This document shows positions 59,701-62,878 of a stretch of DNA of 64,000 nucleotides, piece by piece. The position numbers were made by a program, and so were the translations under genes. Numbering within the stretch: position 1 is the stretch's first letter; each line of letters begins with the position of its first letter. Source of the stretch: Chloranthus sessilifolius (lineage: Eukaryota; Streptophyta; Magnoliopsida; Chloranthales; Chloranthaceae); the NCBI GenBank assembly GCA_021018995.1, contig CM037597.1:1811299-1875298 (forward strand), read 5' to 3'. The notes beneath the pieces were generated by a model. It was not told the origin of the DNA and did no database searches. It saw only the letters and a program-made list of their open reading frames with translations.

Positions 59701-60068
59701 TATTTATTATTTTAAAAAACATTTCTGTCAAGTTGACGTATGCTGCATGCCGGGTTTTTATACTATTTCATGAAGCAAGCCATTGAGCTTTTCCCTGTTA
59801 TATTCCATTATCCCTTACCATTTCAGCAACTGCTTCTTGTAGGGGAATTGACTTATCCAGATGGAGAGAACTTACGGAAGAACAGGCAGAAGAGGCTGAC
59901 TTAGAGAAATTCGCTCAACATGTGCATGGAAATCATTTCATCCCAAATACTGTTTTAGTAGATTGTACCGCGGATACAAATATTGCAAATCATTACTATG
60001 ATTGGTTGCGTAGAGGAATTCATATGATCACTCCAAACAAAAAGGCGAATTCAGGGCCACTTGATCGG
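8665..60068 (+). CDS. AKHSDH: Bifunctional aspartate kinase/homoserine dehydrogenase, plastid (exons 1-13, 3' end outside window)
   Basis: AK phosphorylates aspartate and HSDH reduces aspartate semialdehyde to homoserine; in plants the fused enzyme acts in plastids and is feedback-inhibited by threonine. Thirteen exons give 680 codons in one frame. Residues 1 to about 67 are Ser/Arg-rich and fit a transit peptide. The AK domain opens with HKFGGTCVG (residues 88-96) and includes [13 protein letters not shown] and [14 protein letters not shown]. Two ACT regulatory domains follow (about 415-475 and 490-545). The HSDH NAD-binding glycine motif GPGLIGG is at 562-568. The last exon seen ends at [11 protein letters not shown]. 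From recall of the family (about 910 aa), some 230 residues of HSDH remain downstream. Introns: 5330, 656, 5696, 835, 1320, 86, 641, 366, 14321, 686, 434 and 18993 bp, then one of more than 3.9 kb. No exon contains a frameshift or stop. Confidence 0.95.
8921..9238. repeat. Minisatellite, about 74 bp unit, 4.3 copies
   Basis: Units start at 8921, 8995, 9068, 9143 and 9216 with TGGTATTCTAGTGTTAAT or close variants. Each full unit carries a TATTTTCAG-like word. It begins 125 bp after the exon 1 donor and ends where the copia remnant begins. Confidence 0.85.
9241..13300 (-). mobile_element. Degenerate Ty1/copia retrotransposon (right edge approximate)
   Basis: Minus-strand copia protein pieces in the expected order. 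The integrase C-terminal region is at 11660-12030 ([31 protein letters not shown]), the RT start at 10680-10950 ([17 protein letters not shown]), and the RNase H end at 9359-9530. The edge near 9331 (CAACA followed by CTCCTCCTCAAGCTGGAGC) matches the LTR/internal junction of the copia element at 41833. All frames are broken. A 5' LTR could not be found, so the right boundary is a guess. Confidence 0.75.
10780..11510. repeat. Tandem duplication of about 375 bp inside the copia element
   Basis: The block at about 10780-11150 (GGGACCATTT...GAGGATGAGGCCTGATAGA) recurs at about 11160-11510 with the same order of words. Both copies cover the RT upstream region. Confidence 0.7.
13301..14125. other. 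Intron 1, 3' part, no element recognised
   Basis: AT-rich intronic sequence ending at the exon 2 acceptor. A short duplicated word, TCTTTATTAAAGATACCCAAC, trimmed here to TTTATTAAAGATACCCAAC, occurs near 13760 and 13820. Confidence 0.5.
14126..14193 (+). CDS. AKHSDH: AK-HSDH exon 2 (68 nt)
   Basis: Acceptor TGTGCCAG and donor GCAG/GTACTT. One base completes the split Arg codon from exon 1, 22 codons follow, and the last base starts the Asp codon finished by exon 3. It encodes basic residues ([17 protein letters not shown]) that fit the end of a transit peptide. Chosen because exons 1 and 3 are out of phase without it, and this is the exon that restores the frame. Confidence 0.8.
14459..14668. 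mobile_element. MITE (CATGGATCAAAA family) in intron 2
   Basis: A 210 bp element from CATGGATCAAAATCTCGG to GCGATTTTGATCCATT with an exact 8-bp target duplication CGTGAAAC (14451-14458 and 14669-14676). The interior repeats GATACGTATCGGTATC palindromes. Confidence 0.9.
14850..15224 (+). CDS. AKHSDH: AK-HSDH exon 3
   Basis: Acceptor TTCCTTACAG, donor ATAG/GTTTTG. Encodes residues 68-191: [18 protein letters not shown], the start of the aspartate kinase fold, through [20 protein letters not shown] to [10 protein letters not shown]. The family match leaves no doubt. Confidence 0.95.
15241..15274. repeat. (TC)n(AC)n microsatellite
   Basis: Compound dinucleotide run 16 bp after the exon 3 donor. 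Confidence 0.9.
15329..15744. mobile_element. MITE with GGCTGGTGTTACTACC ends, intron 3
   Basis: A 416 bp element, largely one long imperfect palindrome. Ends GGCTGGTGTTACTACCACAC and its near complement ending AACACCGGCC. Flanks TCTAAAAA and TATAAAAA. Another copy, split by 12.7 kb of nested retroelements, lies at 25320-38449. Confidence 0.85.
16151..16752. mobile_element. hAT-type MITE with a second MITE inside, intron 3
   Basis: Outer ends CAAGGTATCAAACTCGG and CCGAGTTTTGATATGATA, with an exact 8-bp target duplication GTACTATC (16143-16150 and 16753-16760). From about 16177 to 16476 it contains a segment with ends CAAGGATCAAAATATCGG and CCGATATTTTGAACCATG, typical of the 19132 family. No clear inner target duplication remains. 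Confidence 0.85.
17130..18745. repeat. Direct repeat, left copy (interrupted by the 1.1 kb hAT)
   Basis: The parts 17130-17265 and 18352-18745 align with 20270-20770: shared words include GACACTTGGTGGCACTTGGA, TTTTGACACGATAAAA and CATCTCAATTGGCTCTCTAAG shortened to CTCAATTGGCTCTCTAAG. It could be a local duplication or eroded LTRs; no TG/CA edges were found. Confidence 0.65.
17266..18351. mobile_element. hAT-like element, 1.1 kb, intron 3
   Basis: Ends CATGGTTGTCAAGGCCAC and GCCTTAACTACCTTG, with subterminal GCCTCGCCAT words in opposite senses. Flanks ACCTCTAG and ACTTCTAG match at 7 of 8. The related sequence at about 20360 reads GATACTTCTAGACAT with no insert, which is the empty site. The interior carries pieces of the 15329-type MITE around 17630-17830. 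Confidence 0.85.
18746..19131. other. Intron 3, unassigned
   Basis: No recognisable element or coding signal. Confidence 0.4.
19132..19322. mobile_element. MITE (CAAGGATCAAAA family), intron 3
   Basis: A 191 bp element from CAAGGATCAAAATAGCAG to CGAAATTTTGAACCATG with an exact target duplication GTACAACA (19124-19131 and 19323-19330). The interior has CCGAAATTTCGG-type palindromes. Confidence 0.9.
19745..19935 (+). mobile_element. SINE, Au-like
   Basis: Contains a tRNA-type B box region GCGGGTTTGAGTCTGG, followed by GAGCAGCCACTTTCTGGG, TTAGGTCTGTTTCCC, TCAGAACCCTGTAATTACGG and GCACTGGGAATGGCC, then a T-rich end. This order fits the plant Au SINE body as recalled. Left edge uncertain. Confidence 0.6.
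20270..20770. repeat. Direct repeat, right copy (uninterrupted)
   Basis: Partner of 17130-18745 in the same orientation, 1.5 kb away and just upstream of exon 4. Confidence 0.65.
20921..21009 (+). CDS. AKHSDH: AK-HSDH exon 4
   Basis: Acceptor ATATATTGCAG, donor AAAAAG/GTAGTG. Encodes [20 protein letters not shown] and HMLSAVVKK of the AK domain. The Ala codon before it is split with exon 3. Confidence 0.95.
21034..21307. repeat. Tandem duplication of about 137 bp, intron 4
   Basis: Two adjacent copies, each opening ATTGGTGTCTAAAAGGC and closing TTGTCCAAATCATTG. The first copy begins 24 bp after exon 4. Confidence 0.85.
21316..21655. mobile_element. AT-rich repeat with CGTATAATACGTATTT words, intron 4
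   Basis: Shares its full word order with 23998-24350 in intron 7, from ACAAAATACGGC to GCATTTTGTCACTTT. Ends are inverted (ACAAAATACGG and CCGCATTTTGT). No clean target duplication seen here. Confidence 0.6.
21845..22148 (+). CDS. AKHSDH: AK-HSDH exon 5
   Basis: Acceptor TTGGTGCAG, donor AAAG/GTTTGA. Encodes residues 222-322, with [19 protein letters not shown], the substrate-site segment [20 protein letters not shown], and [14 protein letters not shown]. Confidence 0.96.
22236..22628. mobile_element. Near-perfect palindromic MITE, intron 5
   Basis: The two halves are inverted copies over almost the whole 393 bp, from TAAACACGCCCACAAAATC to GATTCTGTGGGCGTGTTTA. It would fold as one long hairpin. 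Flanks share GGTAC only, so the target duplication is unclear. Its middle words (GATGGAGATCGTTTCTCG) link it to the 15329-type MITEs. Confidence 0.8.
23141..23407. mobile_element. hAT-type MITE (AGTCACCAA family), intron 5
   Basis: From CAGTCACCAAGTCGGG to AATTTGGTGACT with an exact 8-bp target duplication GATTTTAC (23133-23140 and 23408-23415). Its right duplication ends 53 bp before exon 6. Confidence 0.85.
23469..23521 (+). CDS. AKHSDH: AK-HSDH exon 6 (53 nt)
   Basis: Acceptor TATCTGCAG, donor AAATG/GTGAAC. Two bases finish a Val codon; then [17 protein letters not shown]. Confidence 0.95.
23608..23822 (+). CDS. AKHSDH: AK-HSDH exon 7
   Basis: Acceptor GTTTTTTCAG, donor GAGGG/GTGAGC. Encodes [20 protein letters not shown] to [15 protein letters not shown], which closes the AK catalytic domain and leads into the first ACT domain. 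Confidence 0.96.
23998..24360. mobile_element. AT-rich MITE, second copy of the 21316 family, intron 7
   Basis: Body matches 21316-21655. The direct word AAACGTATTGTGA occurs at both edges, consistent with target duplication plus end sequence. It fills more than half of intron 7. Confidence 0.65.
24464..24551 (+). CDS. AKHSDH: AK-HSDH exon 8
   Basis: Acceptor GTTGCGCAG, donor CCCAG/GTACTT. Encodes [20 protein letters not shown] and GANVIMISQ, the first part of ACT domain 1. Confidence 0.95.
24615..24891. mobile_element. hAT-type MITE (CATAGTCACCAA family), intron 8, at the branch point
   Basis: From CATAGTCACCAAATTC to GGCTGGTGCCTATG with an exact 8-bp target duplication CTGCTAAC (24607-24614 and 24892-24899). 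The right copy holds CTAAC 19 nt before the exon 9 acceptor, a good branch-point match. Without the insert the intron would be 81 bp. Confidence 0.9.
24918..25031 (+). CDS. AKHSDH: AK-HSDH exon 9
   Basis: Acceptor TTGATGCAG, donor CTCAG/GTAATC. Encodes [20 protein letters not shown] to LGAGRLSQ, the rest of ACT domain 1. A MITE ends only 26 bp upstream (24615-24891). Confidence 0.95.
25180..25255 (-). mobile_element. tRNA-derived SINE head (candidate)
   Basis: On the minus strand AAGCTCAACTGG and, about 35 nt later, GTCGCAGGTTCAATCCCAG resemble Pol III A and B boxes. One base is missing from the B box. No full tRNA cloverleaf was found, so a SINE relic is the better reading. Confidence 0.45.
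25432..26495 (-). repeat. Element A 3' LTR
   Basis: 1064 bp, + strand edges TGTTGTAG and GCATCA. Carries, on the minus strand near 25800-25835, the GGTGTGAGGCC ... AGTGATTCC box shared with elements B, D and E. Confidence 0.85.
26590..26922 (-). pseudogene. Element A triple chromodomain-like repeat
   Basis: Reading the minus strand, three units spaced 78-81 bp contain [29 protein letters not shown] and, after a [17 protein letters not shown]. Each matches the core of a chromodomain (Y-L-x-x-W-K-G-x-P...W). Chromodomains at the end of chromovirus integrases bind modified histones to guide insertion. Tandem amplification of the core is unusual. Confidence 0.75.
27052..27249 (-). pseudogene. 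Element A integrase C-terminal relic
   Basis: A 65-residue frame, starting [13 protein letters not shown] and including [16 protein letters not shown], which lines up with [16 protein letters not shown] of element D's integrase C-terminal domain. No integrase zinc finger or catalytic core precedes it. Just upstream on the minus strand, SLESHSA matches [16 protein letters not shown] in element E. Confidence 0.6.
27540..28234 (-). pseudogene. Element A gag
   Basis: Frames at 28234-27923 (from [14 protein letters not shown] to [10 protein letters not shown]) and 27836-27570 ([20 protein letters not shown]) with frameshifts between. The zinc knuckle region reads [14 protein letters not shown], with the first Cys of CCHC replaced. 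It is close to the gag of element E. Confidence 0.75.
28348..28358 (-). other. Element A primer binding site
   Basis: Minus strand TGGTATCAGAG, a match to the initiator tRNA-Met 3' end complement, 4 nt inside the 5' LTR. Confidence 0.8.
28545..29418 (+). repeat. Element B 5' LTR
   Basis: 874 bp. At 28913-28943 it has GGTGTGAGGCTAAGGGAG, the box shared with A, D and E. The segment near 28680-28730 holds GCGCCGTGAGCGACTCC in place of the GATCGATC cluster of D and E. Confidence 0.9.
29420..29440 (+). other. Element B primer binding site
   Basis: TTTTGGTATCAGAGTTAGG lies directly after the 5' LTR and includes TGGTATCAGAG, complementary to initiator tRNA-Met. Confidence 0.85.
29548..30560 (+). 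pseudogene. Element B gag
   Basis: Likely start ATG at 29548 ([11 protein letters not shown]), broken by TGA about 13 codons in. The capsid-like part at 29866-30120 includes [19 protein letters not shown] and [17 protein letters not shown]. The zinc knuckle at 30485-30526 reads [14 protein letters not shown], with Gly to Arg at the spot before His. Confidence 0.85.
30585..32600 (+). pseudogene. Element B protease, reverse transcriptase and RNase H
   Basis: The protease motif at 30774 reads D-N-S-S where D-S-G-S is expected, so the catalytic Gly is lost. RT begins about 31290 ([15 protein letters not shown]). The active site YFDD is intact at 31825-31836, followed by [20 protein letters not shown]. 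RNase H includes [17 protein letters not shown] and [15 protein letters not shown]. The regions are split by frameshifts and stops (for example TGA at about 31519 and TAG at 32412). Confidence 0.9.
32600..34166 (+). pseudogene. Element B integrase and chromodomain
   Basis: Integrase zinc finger with HFGRNKT and [12 protein letters not shown], core with [17 protein letters not shown] and [13 protein letters not shown], and [17 protein letters not shown] containing the catalytic Glu. The chromodomain at about 33990-34120 reads [19 protein letters not shown]. Frames are broken near 33127, 33250 and 33583. Confidence 0.9.
34344..36587 (-). mobile_element. Miniature LTR retrotransposon with outsized LTRs, copy 2 (complete)
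   Basis: LTRs 34344-35265 and 35635-36587 flank only 369 bp. Target duplication GACG (34340-34343 and 36588-36591). On the minus strand the primer site TGGTATCGAGC lies at 35621-35631. The internal region contains a small tandem repeat of a GTCGCGTG...CCTCTTGACACCACAT unit. No coding capacity. The left LTR carries many 2-6 bp deletions relative to the other three LTR copies in the window. Confidence 0.85.
35621..35631 (-). other. Miniature element copy 2 primer binding site
   Basis: Minus strand TGGTATCGAGC just inside the LTR at 35635, one mismatch from the copy 1 and consensus site. Confidence 0.65.
38588..39330. repeat. Short local duplication in intron 9
   Basis: The word string AAGGACAACAGTATTATC ... 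GCTATTATAATGCATA at about 38603-38665 recurs at 38750-38769 and 39267-39320, where the 38770 MITE interrupts it. The left copy therefore shows the empty site. Confidence 0.7.
38770..39266. mobile_element. hAT-type MITE (GGTATCAAA family), intron 9
   Basis: From CAAGGTATCAAACTTG to CGAGTTTTGATACCATG. Target duplication GTATCATC and GTATTATC (7 of 8). The interior is made of CCGATACGTATCGG palindromes and nested arms starting CATGGGTCAAAATATCG. Ends 86 bp before exon 10. Confidence 0.88.
39353..39451 (+). CDS. AKHSDH: AK-HSDH exon 10
   Basis: Acceptor AATCTCCAG, donor GCAAAG/GTATAT, after a 14.3 kb intron. Encodes [20 protein letters not shown] and [13 protein letters not shown], the start of ACT domain 2. 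Confidence 0.95.
39619..40021. mobile_element. hAT-type MITE (CATAGGCAC family), intron 10
   Basis: From CATAGGCACAAAAGTCTGG to CCGGACTTTGTGACTATG. Flanks ATTTTTAG and ATTTTCAG match at 7 of 8. Related by ends to 24615-24891. It makes up 403 of the 686 bp of intron 10. Confidence 0.85.
40138..40332 (+). CDS. AKHSDH: AK-HSDH exon 11
   Basis: Acceptor CGCTGCAG, donor ATCAG/GTGCCA. Encodes the end of ACT domain 2 ([20 protein letters not shown]), the linker, and [17 protein letters not shown], the HSDH Rossmann glycine loop. Confidence 0.96.
40370..40510. repeat. GGGTTGGG-rich repeat remnant, intron 11
   Basis: Contains inverted AACCCGGTCGGG and GGTCGGGTTGGG words, like the inner arms of hAT MITEs. 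Ends not resolved. Confidence 0.35.
40767..40849 (+). CDS. AKHSDH: AK-HSDH exon 12
   Basis: Acceptor TTTTGGCAG. The reading frame seems to hit TAA at 40851, but the donor TT/GTAAGA sits just before it, and the two bases TT join G of exon 13 to make Leu. Encodes [20 protein letters not shown] to ILSN. Confidence 0.93.
40850..41299. other. Intron 12, 5' part, no element recognised
   Basis: AT-rich intronic sequence directly after exon 12. Confidence 0.5.
42049..43625 (-). pseudogene. Copia pol remnants: pre-integrase, integrase and RNase H, RT deleted
   Basis: The frame 42444-42049 goes straight from the integrase tail motif VTFFEDTPF to RNase H words ([42 protein letters not shown]), so a deletion removed RT between them. 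Upstream pieces at 42506-42729, 42938-43214 and 43341-43625 are in different frames. Confidence 0.85.
43630..45260 (-). other. Copia internal region without recognised domains
   Basis: About 1.6 kb between the primer site and the pre-integrase region, where gag is expected. No clear gag motif or zinc knuckle could be read. A minus-strand frame at 45341-44976 crosses the LTR edge and is not convincing. Confidence 0.4.
44165..44305. repeat. Tandem repeat, about 46-60 bp unit, three copies
   Basis: The string CAATAATCAAACAGCTAC with AATGCTGTTCCAAG occurs three times in variant form inside the copia element's unassigned 5' region. Confidence 0.7.
45650..46059. mobile_element. Palindromic MITE with 9-bp target duplication (Mutator-like)
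   Basis: Inverted halves from GGGTAGCTCTAAATGGGCC to ACAGTGCTACCC. Flanks CAAAGATAT (45641-45649) and CAAAGGTAT (46060-46068) match at 8 of 9. It landed in a LINE 3' tail. The inner words match 22236-22628. Confidence 0.8.
46121..47282. other. Intron 12, unassigned
   Basis: No gene or element recognised. A short hairpin, TGATCACTTTTAAGTGATCA, sits near 46750, with a related TTATCACTTAATAGTGATCA near 46820. Confidence 0.45.
47283..47412. repeat. 130 bp direct repeat, left copy
   Basis: Starts ATCCGACTTATATTTATGGG and includes CATCGGAC, GTTGAGATGGTAATTCG and CAAGATTGTTAT. Near-identical to 55136-55265 in the same orientation; between them are 7.7 kb with element D and an unassigned repeat. 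Confidence 0.85.
47413..48132. repeat. Unclassified repeat F, left part
   Basis: Begins after CCATTGATCG. Includes GAGTCCGGGTGTCGATTCC, a phrase common in plant repeats. Continues after element D at 54723-55135, so element D sits inside it. No coding sequence. Confidence 0.5.
48133..49062 (+). repeat. Element D 5' LTR
   Basis: 930 bp, TGACGGGG to CTGCGTCA. A cluster of CGATCGATCGA palindromes spans about 48262-48362 (four clusters, against about three in the 3' LTR). Confidence 0.92.
49064..49078 (+). other. Element D primer binding site
   Basis: TTTTGGTATCAAAGCC directly after the 5' LTR; TGGTATCAAAGC is one base from the initiator-Met consensus. Confidence 0.8.
49258..50729 (+). pseudogene. 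Element D gag and protease
   Basis: Likely start ATG at 49258 ([18 protein letters not shown]), stop after about 27 codons. Capsid part [19 protein letters not shown] at 49610-49828. The zinc knuckle [14 protein letters not shown] at 50217-50258 is a complete CCHC. The protease catalytic D-S-G-S is at 50508-50519 in [13 protein letters not shown]. The frame 50037-50729 is open for 230 residues. Confidence 0.9.
51000..52328 (+). pseudogene. Element D reverse transcriptase and RNase H
   Basis: RT from [18 protein letters not shown] through [16 protein letters not shown]. The active site YFDD is at 51554-51565, then [20 protein letters not shown]. The frame 51455-52183 is open for 242 residues. 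RNase H includes [17 protein letters not shown], then in the next frame [31 protein letters not shown] and [13 protein letters not shown]. Confidence 0.92.
52347..53830 (+). pseudogene. Element D integrase and chromodomain
   Basis: Integrase zinc-finger region with [20 protein letters not shown], a small deletion at the CxxC part ([13 protein letters not shown]), catalytic-core words [13 protein letters not shown] and [17 protein letters not shown], and C-terminal domain with [15 protein letters not shown] (frame 53255-53662). The chromodomain at about 53695-53790 includes [18 protein letters not shown]. Confidence 0.9.
53847..54717 (+). repeat. Element D 3' LTR
   Basis: 871 bp, starting TGAAGGGGACGCC and ending CTACGTCA. 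Lacks part of the palindrome cluster present in the 5' LTR. Confidence 0.9.
54723..55135. repeat. Unclassified repeat F, right part
   Basis: Continues 47413-48132 after element D. Contains TTGCTCGAGCGAG, TCGCTCGGGCGAC and CTCGCTCAAGCGAG, another run of short palindromes. Ends near the 55136 direct repeat. Confidence 0.5.
55136..55265. repeat. 130 bp direct repeat, right copy
   Basis: Partner of 47283-47412. It continues into sequence that becomes the left flank of element E. Confidence 0.85.
55308..56150 (+). repeat. Element E 5' LTR
   Basis: 843 bp. Three TCGATCGATCGA clusters at 55378-55460. The end CTGTTA has drifted from GCGTCA. The primer site after it is also mutated (TTTTGGTTTTAGAGACC). 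Confidence 0.9.
56371..56780 (+). pseudogene. Element E gag
   Basis: A 122-residue frame with [39 protein letters not shown] and [17 protein letters not shown]. The zinc knuckle CLKC-x4-H-x4-C follows but is cut by two stops. It is closest to element A's gag. Confidence 0.85.
56937..57752 (+). pseudogene. Element E integrase C-terminus plus double chromodomain frame
   Basis: An open frame of 271 residues; its last 18 or so codons run into the 3' LTR. Residues about 39-72 ([20 protein letters not shown] ... KEYKVGD) match the integrase C-terminal entry in B and D. A Pro-rich linker follows, then two tandem units: [19 protein letters not shown] with tail [17 protein letters not shown], and [20 protein letters not shown] with tail [17 protein letters not shown]. 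Each tail parallels [15 protein letters not shown] after the single chromodomain of B. Confidence 0.75.
57697..58581 (+). repeat. Element E 3' LTR
   Basis: 885 bp. About six GATCGATC-type clusters at 57756-57900, against three in the 5' LTR, which accounts for most of the length difference. Confidence 0.9.
58802..59096 (+). mobile_element. Copia-type LTR with primer site, truncated element
   Basis: The LTR runs from TGTTAGAATCTG (58802) to TTTCTACA (59084), with a TATA box CTCTATATAAAGGG near 58950. TGGTATCAGAGCGGG follows at once, the initiator-Met primer site. The downstream 450 bp have no recognisable gag, and no second LTR was found. Confidence 0.8.
59097..59842. other. Intron 12, 3' end
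   Basis: Remnant of the truncated copia element, then plain intron. The word GTGATATCTCCTTCAA with GTAACCAAATCCAAA is repeated in tandem near 59205-59275. No coding signal. Confidence 0.5.
59843..60068 (+). CDS. AKHSDH: AK-HSDH exon 13
   Basis: Acceptor CTTCTTGTAG, donor GATCGG/GTAACT, after a 19 kb intron. Encodes [17 protein letters not shown] to [12 protein letters not shown] in the HSDH nucleotide-binding domain. No further exon was found before 64000. Confidence 0.95.
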
Positions 60069-61329
60069 GTAACTAACAGTTGGGCAGATTTCAATTTACA
60101 TTTACTAGTTATTAGATGGTAATATTATCTTCTTTTTCTTCTATTGTTATTATTATTATTATTATTTCATCGGCAATGAAGGGCTTCATTAAATCAAAGG
60201 GGAAAAGTAAAAGAAACTATTAAAATGAGCAGCTTCAATAGACGTTGAAGAAAATTCTAAACAAGATGACAAAAAAAAATAATGAGTTGAAAAAAATATA
60301 GAGTTAACTATTGCATTGTAATAATGTCATTGCTATCATTTGCCATAGACTTAGCACCAACCCAATCCAACACACCATTTTGATGCACTTCGCGACCATC
60401 CCTTCAGTCCTCTGTTGTGTATGGCCCTAACTTCAGTTATACCTTTGGAGGTATGGAGGACCAAGTGTTCTTATTAGGTTGTCGGTCAGTGGGCTCGAAT
60501 GCCCCAATCTGGATTTTACATCCGTAAAATTGTTGGGGGCATTTTCGGTATTAGAAAATGCATTGGAAGCCCTAAGCGCTATATACTTTTCTCTTTCGGA
60601 AAGAACCCTAAGTGTGTATTGTATTCTCAAGAACTCATCAATAAAACTGTTCATCGCCACCCTGTGGACATAGCAATCTTGCTGAACCACGTAAATATGT
60701 CTCGTGCGTGGATTGATTTTATTTATCGTTCTCTCTTTTGGCATTATTGTTTGAGCATTCATTGTCTGGATCGTGGTGATATTTGGGTGCTCGTTTATGT
60801 GATATTTGAAAATTCAGCCCAAAATTTCTGTGATTTTTTTTCAGATTAAAAAAATAAATAAATTATATCAGCCCTAAAACTGCCTGAATTTTGGTCAATA
60901 TTCTGCCGGAAAATTGAAAATTCCAGCCGGAATTTTTGAATTTCCATTTTGCGTTCCGACCAGAACATTGCCGGAATCTGGACTTTGAAACATGGGTGAG
61001 TGCTTTTTGAGTATTTTCCAGTTTTTGGGGATGCTTCCTTTCAGGTAGTGGCTTGCTACCCGCCAAGGTACAGCTTCTTTTTGCTTGTATTTCCTTTTTC
61101 TTGCGTTTTAATATATTACTTTTTTACCTTAAAAAAATAAAAAATCTTTGTGGAAACCATTCAGCTTTGGGCCATCCTCGGCGGCGGAAAGAAAACCATA
61201 AGACATTGGGAAGCACCAATTTATCCTAAAATGCCTTTAAAATATTGCCCAAACATGTCCTCCTCACCAATACTGGATAAATAGATGAGTTATACTTTCC
61301 TCTTTTATTGTACACACATATTCTGAATT
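60069..61329. other. Intron 13, 5' part
   Basis: No AK-HSDH exon found. At about 60430-60770 there is a segment with a phrase (ACCACGTAAATATGTCTCG) like copia LTR ends, but edges are not clear. Around 60880-61000 there are CCGGAATTTT words in inverted senses. Confidence 0.45.
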
Positions 61330-62464
61330 TACCTCTTCTGAAGCTGATCAGTCATTAGAATTTTTTCCCATGCCAGAGTCCAACAGAAGAAAAGAATTCG
61401 AGGAGGGGATGCTTTTTTCAGAACCTAACCCAAATTTGCTCAATCTTAGATTTTCTACAAAGGAATCTATCGAAGGATTGCAGCAAGAACAACCCATTCT
61501 TTCCAGGTGTCCAGATTCTTCCTCTCCCATTAGGAACCACAGCTTACAACTCAGCCAACAGACTGGAGAACTCCTCAATCTCCACATCCCTCAGGTTCCT
61601 CCCAAAAAAATCTCCCAAATTTTATTAACCCCAATCATCTCAATGCCTTGGCAATCAGAATGTTTTGATTCATAGTCATTCCAAAAATATTTTTAAATCG
61701 AACCCGCAAATTTTCCTCACCTAACCATATATCATGTCACAATTTTACTCGATCCCCTTGTGCCTAACACATCGCTGAAACAGGTCACTCACCATACATC
61801 AGCCCCCCACCCCAAACCAAAAACTAAAAAAAGATAATAATAATAATAAGTTGACACTATTTGTATAATGAGCATCAATCTACTTTCCATCGAGAACATG
61901 TTGTTTTCCATTCAGCCAACCTTTTCTCAAATCATTCCACCATCTGATTGCAAAGAGATTGATTCGGTTTTCCAACGCAAAGAGGCAGCCCCAAATATTA
62001 GAGGGCAGCGTATATTGACTGCAACCAATAAGATTTTGCAAACCTGCCTGTTGACTTTCATCCATCTTGACCCAATAATCATAGATTTCCCTATATTGAC
62101 TGTTTGACCGGAGCACACCTCATAACACTGAAGTGCAGCCTTCACACTCTAAACTTCATCTCAGGAAGCACCAGAAAATATCATCTTGTCATCTGTATAC
62201 TACCAGTGCGAAATCATAGGTCCTTTGGACACCGTAAATCCCAGGAGAAACCTCAAATTCATCGTCATCTATAATATTTACTATAGGCTTCCAGCACTAT
62301 GTTAAACAAAAAAGGGGACAACAGGTCTTTGAACTTTTAAAATAACCCCGAAAGGATCCATTCACTATAATAGAGAACCAAGGTGACGGAAAGCAAGGGT
62401 TTGTCAAACTTGCCTCTAGTGCCGCTCTAATCAAGCATGACCCTCTCCAGGGTAGGCCTGTCCC

Positions 62465-62878
62465 CATGGGTCAAAAAATCGTCCGATACCGATATGTATC
62501 GGTTTTGAACTTTGGCGGTACGATACAAAGGCATTGTATCGTACCCCCTAAAAAACAATGTACTTATCGTCCGATACGGGTAATGTATCGCTCGTATCGG
62601 ACAATACAGGCGATACATTGAAATTATCGGATGATAATTTCAATGTATCGTCCGATAATATGTATATATATATTTTTTCTGATTGTCTACACAATCGATG
62701 GCGACTGTGTAGACAATCAGAAAAAAAAATTATTTATTTTTTTCCGATTGTCTACACAATCAAATAGCGACTGTGTAGACAATCGGAATTTTTTTTTTCT
62801 GATTGTCTACACAATCGATGGCGATTGTCCCTGGAGGTCAGGACGATACGTATCGGTTTACTGATATTTTGATCCTTG
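62465..62878. mobile_element. MITE (CATGGGTCAAAA family) inside the LINE
   Basis: From CATGGGTCAAAAAATCG to GATATTTTGATCCTTG. Flanks CCTGTCCC and CTTGTCTC match at 6 of 8. Contains CCGATACGTATCGG-type words and a tandem hairpin array (62678-62830). Confidence 0.75.
62678..62830. repeat. Tandem array of hairpin units
   Basis: GATTGTCTACACAATC and its near inverse GTGTAGACAATC alternate five times, separated by GATGGCGACT or AAATAGCGACT loops and T-runs. Each pair can fold as a stem of about 16 bp. Confidence 0.8.

Noticed and set aside
59922-60122. Stand-alone small protein gene
   Set aside because: It is the 3' part of AK-HSDH exon 13 read on into the intron.
60430-60850. Solo copia LTR
   Set aside because: One phrase resembles copia LTR ends, but no TG/CA edges, target duplication or partner could be found.
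62558-62864. Small hydrophobic ORFs at 62558-62864
   Set aside because: They arise from translated T-runs and hairpin repeats of the MITE.
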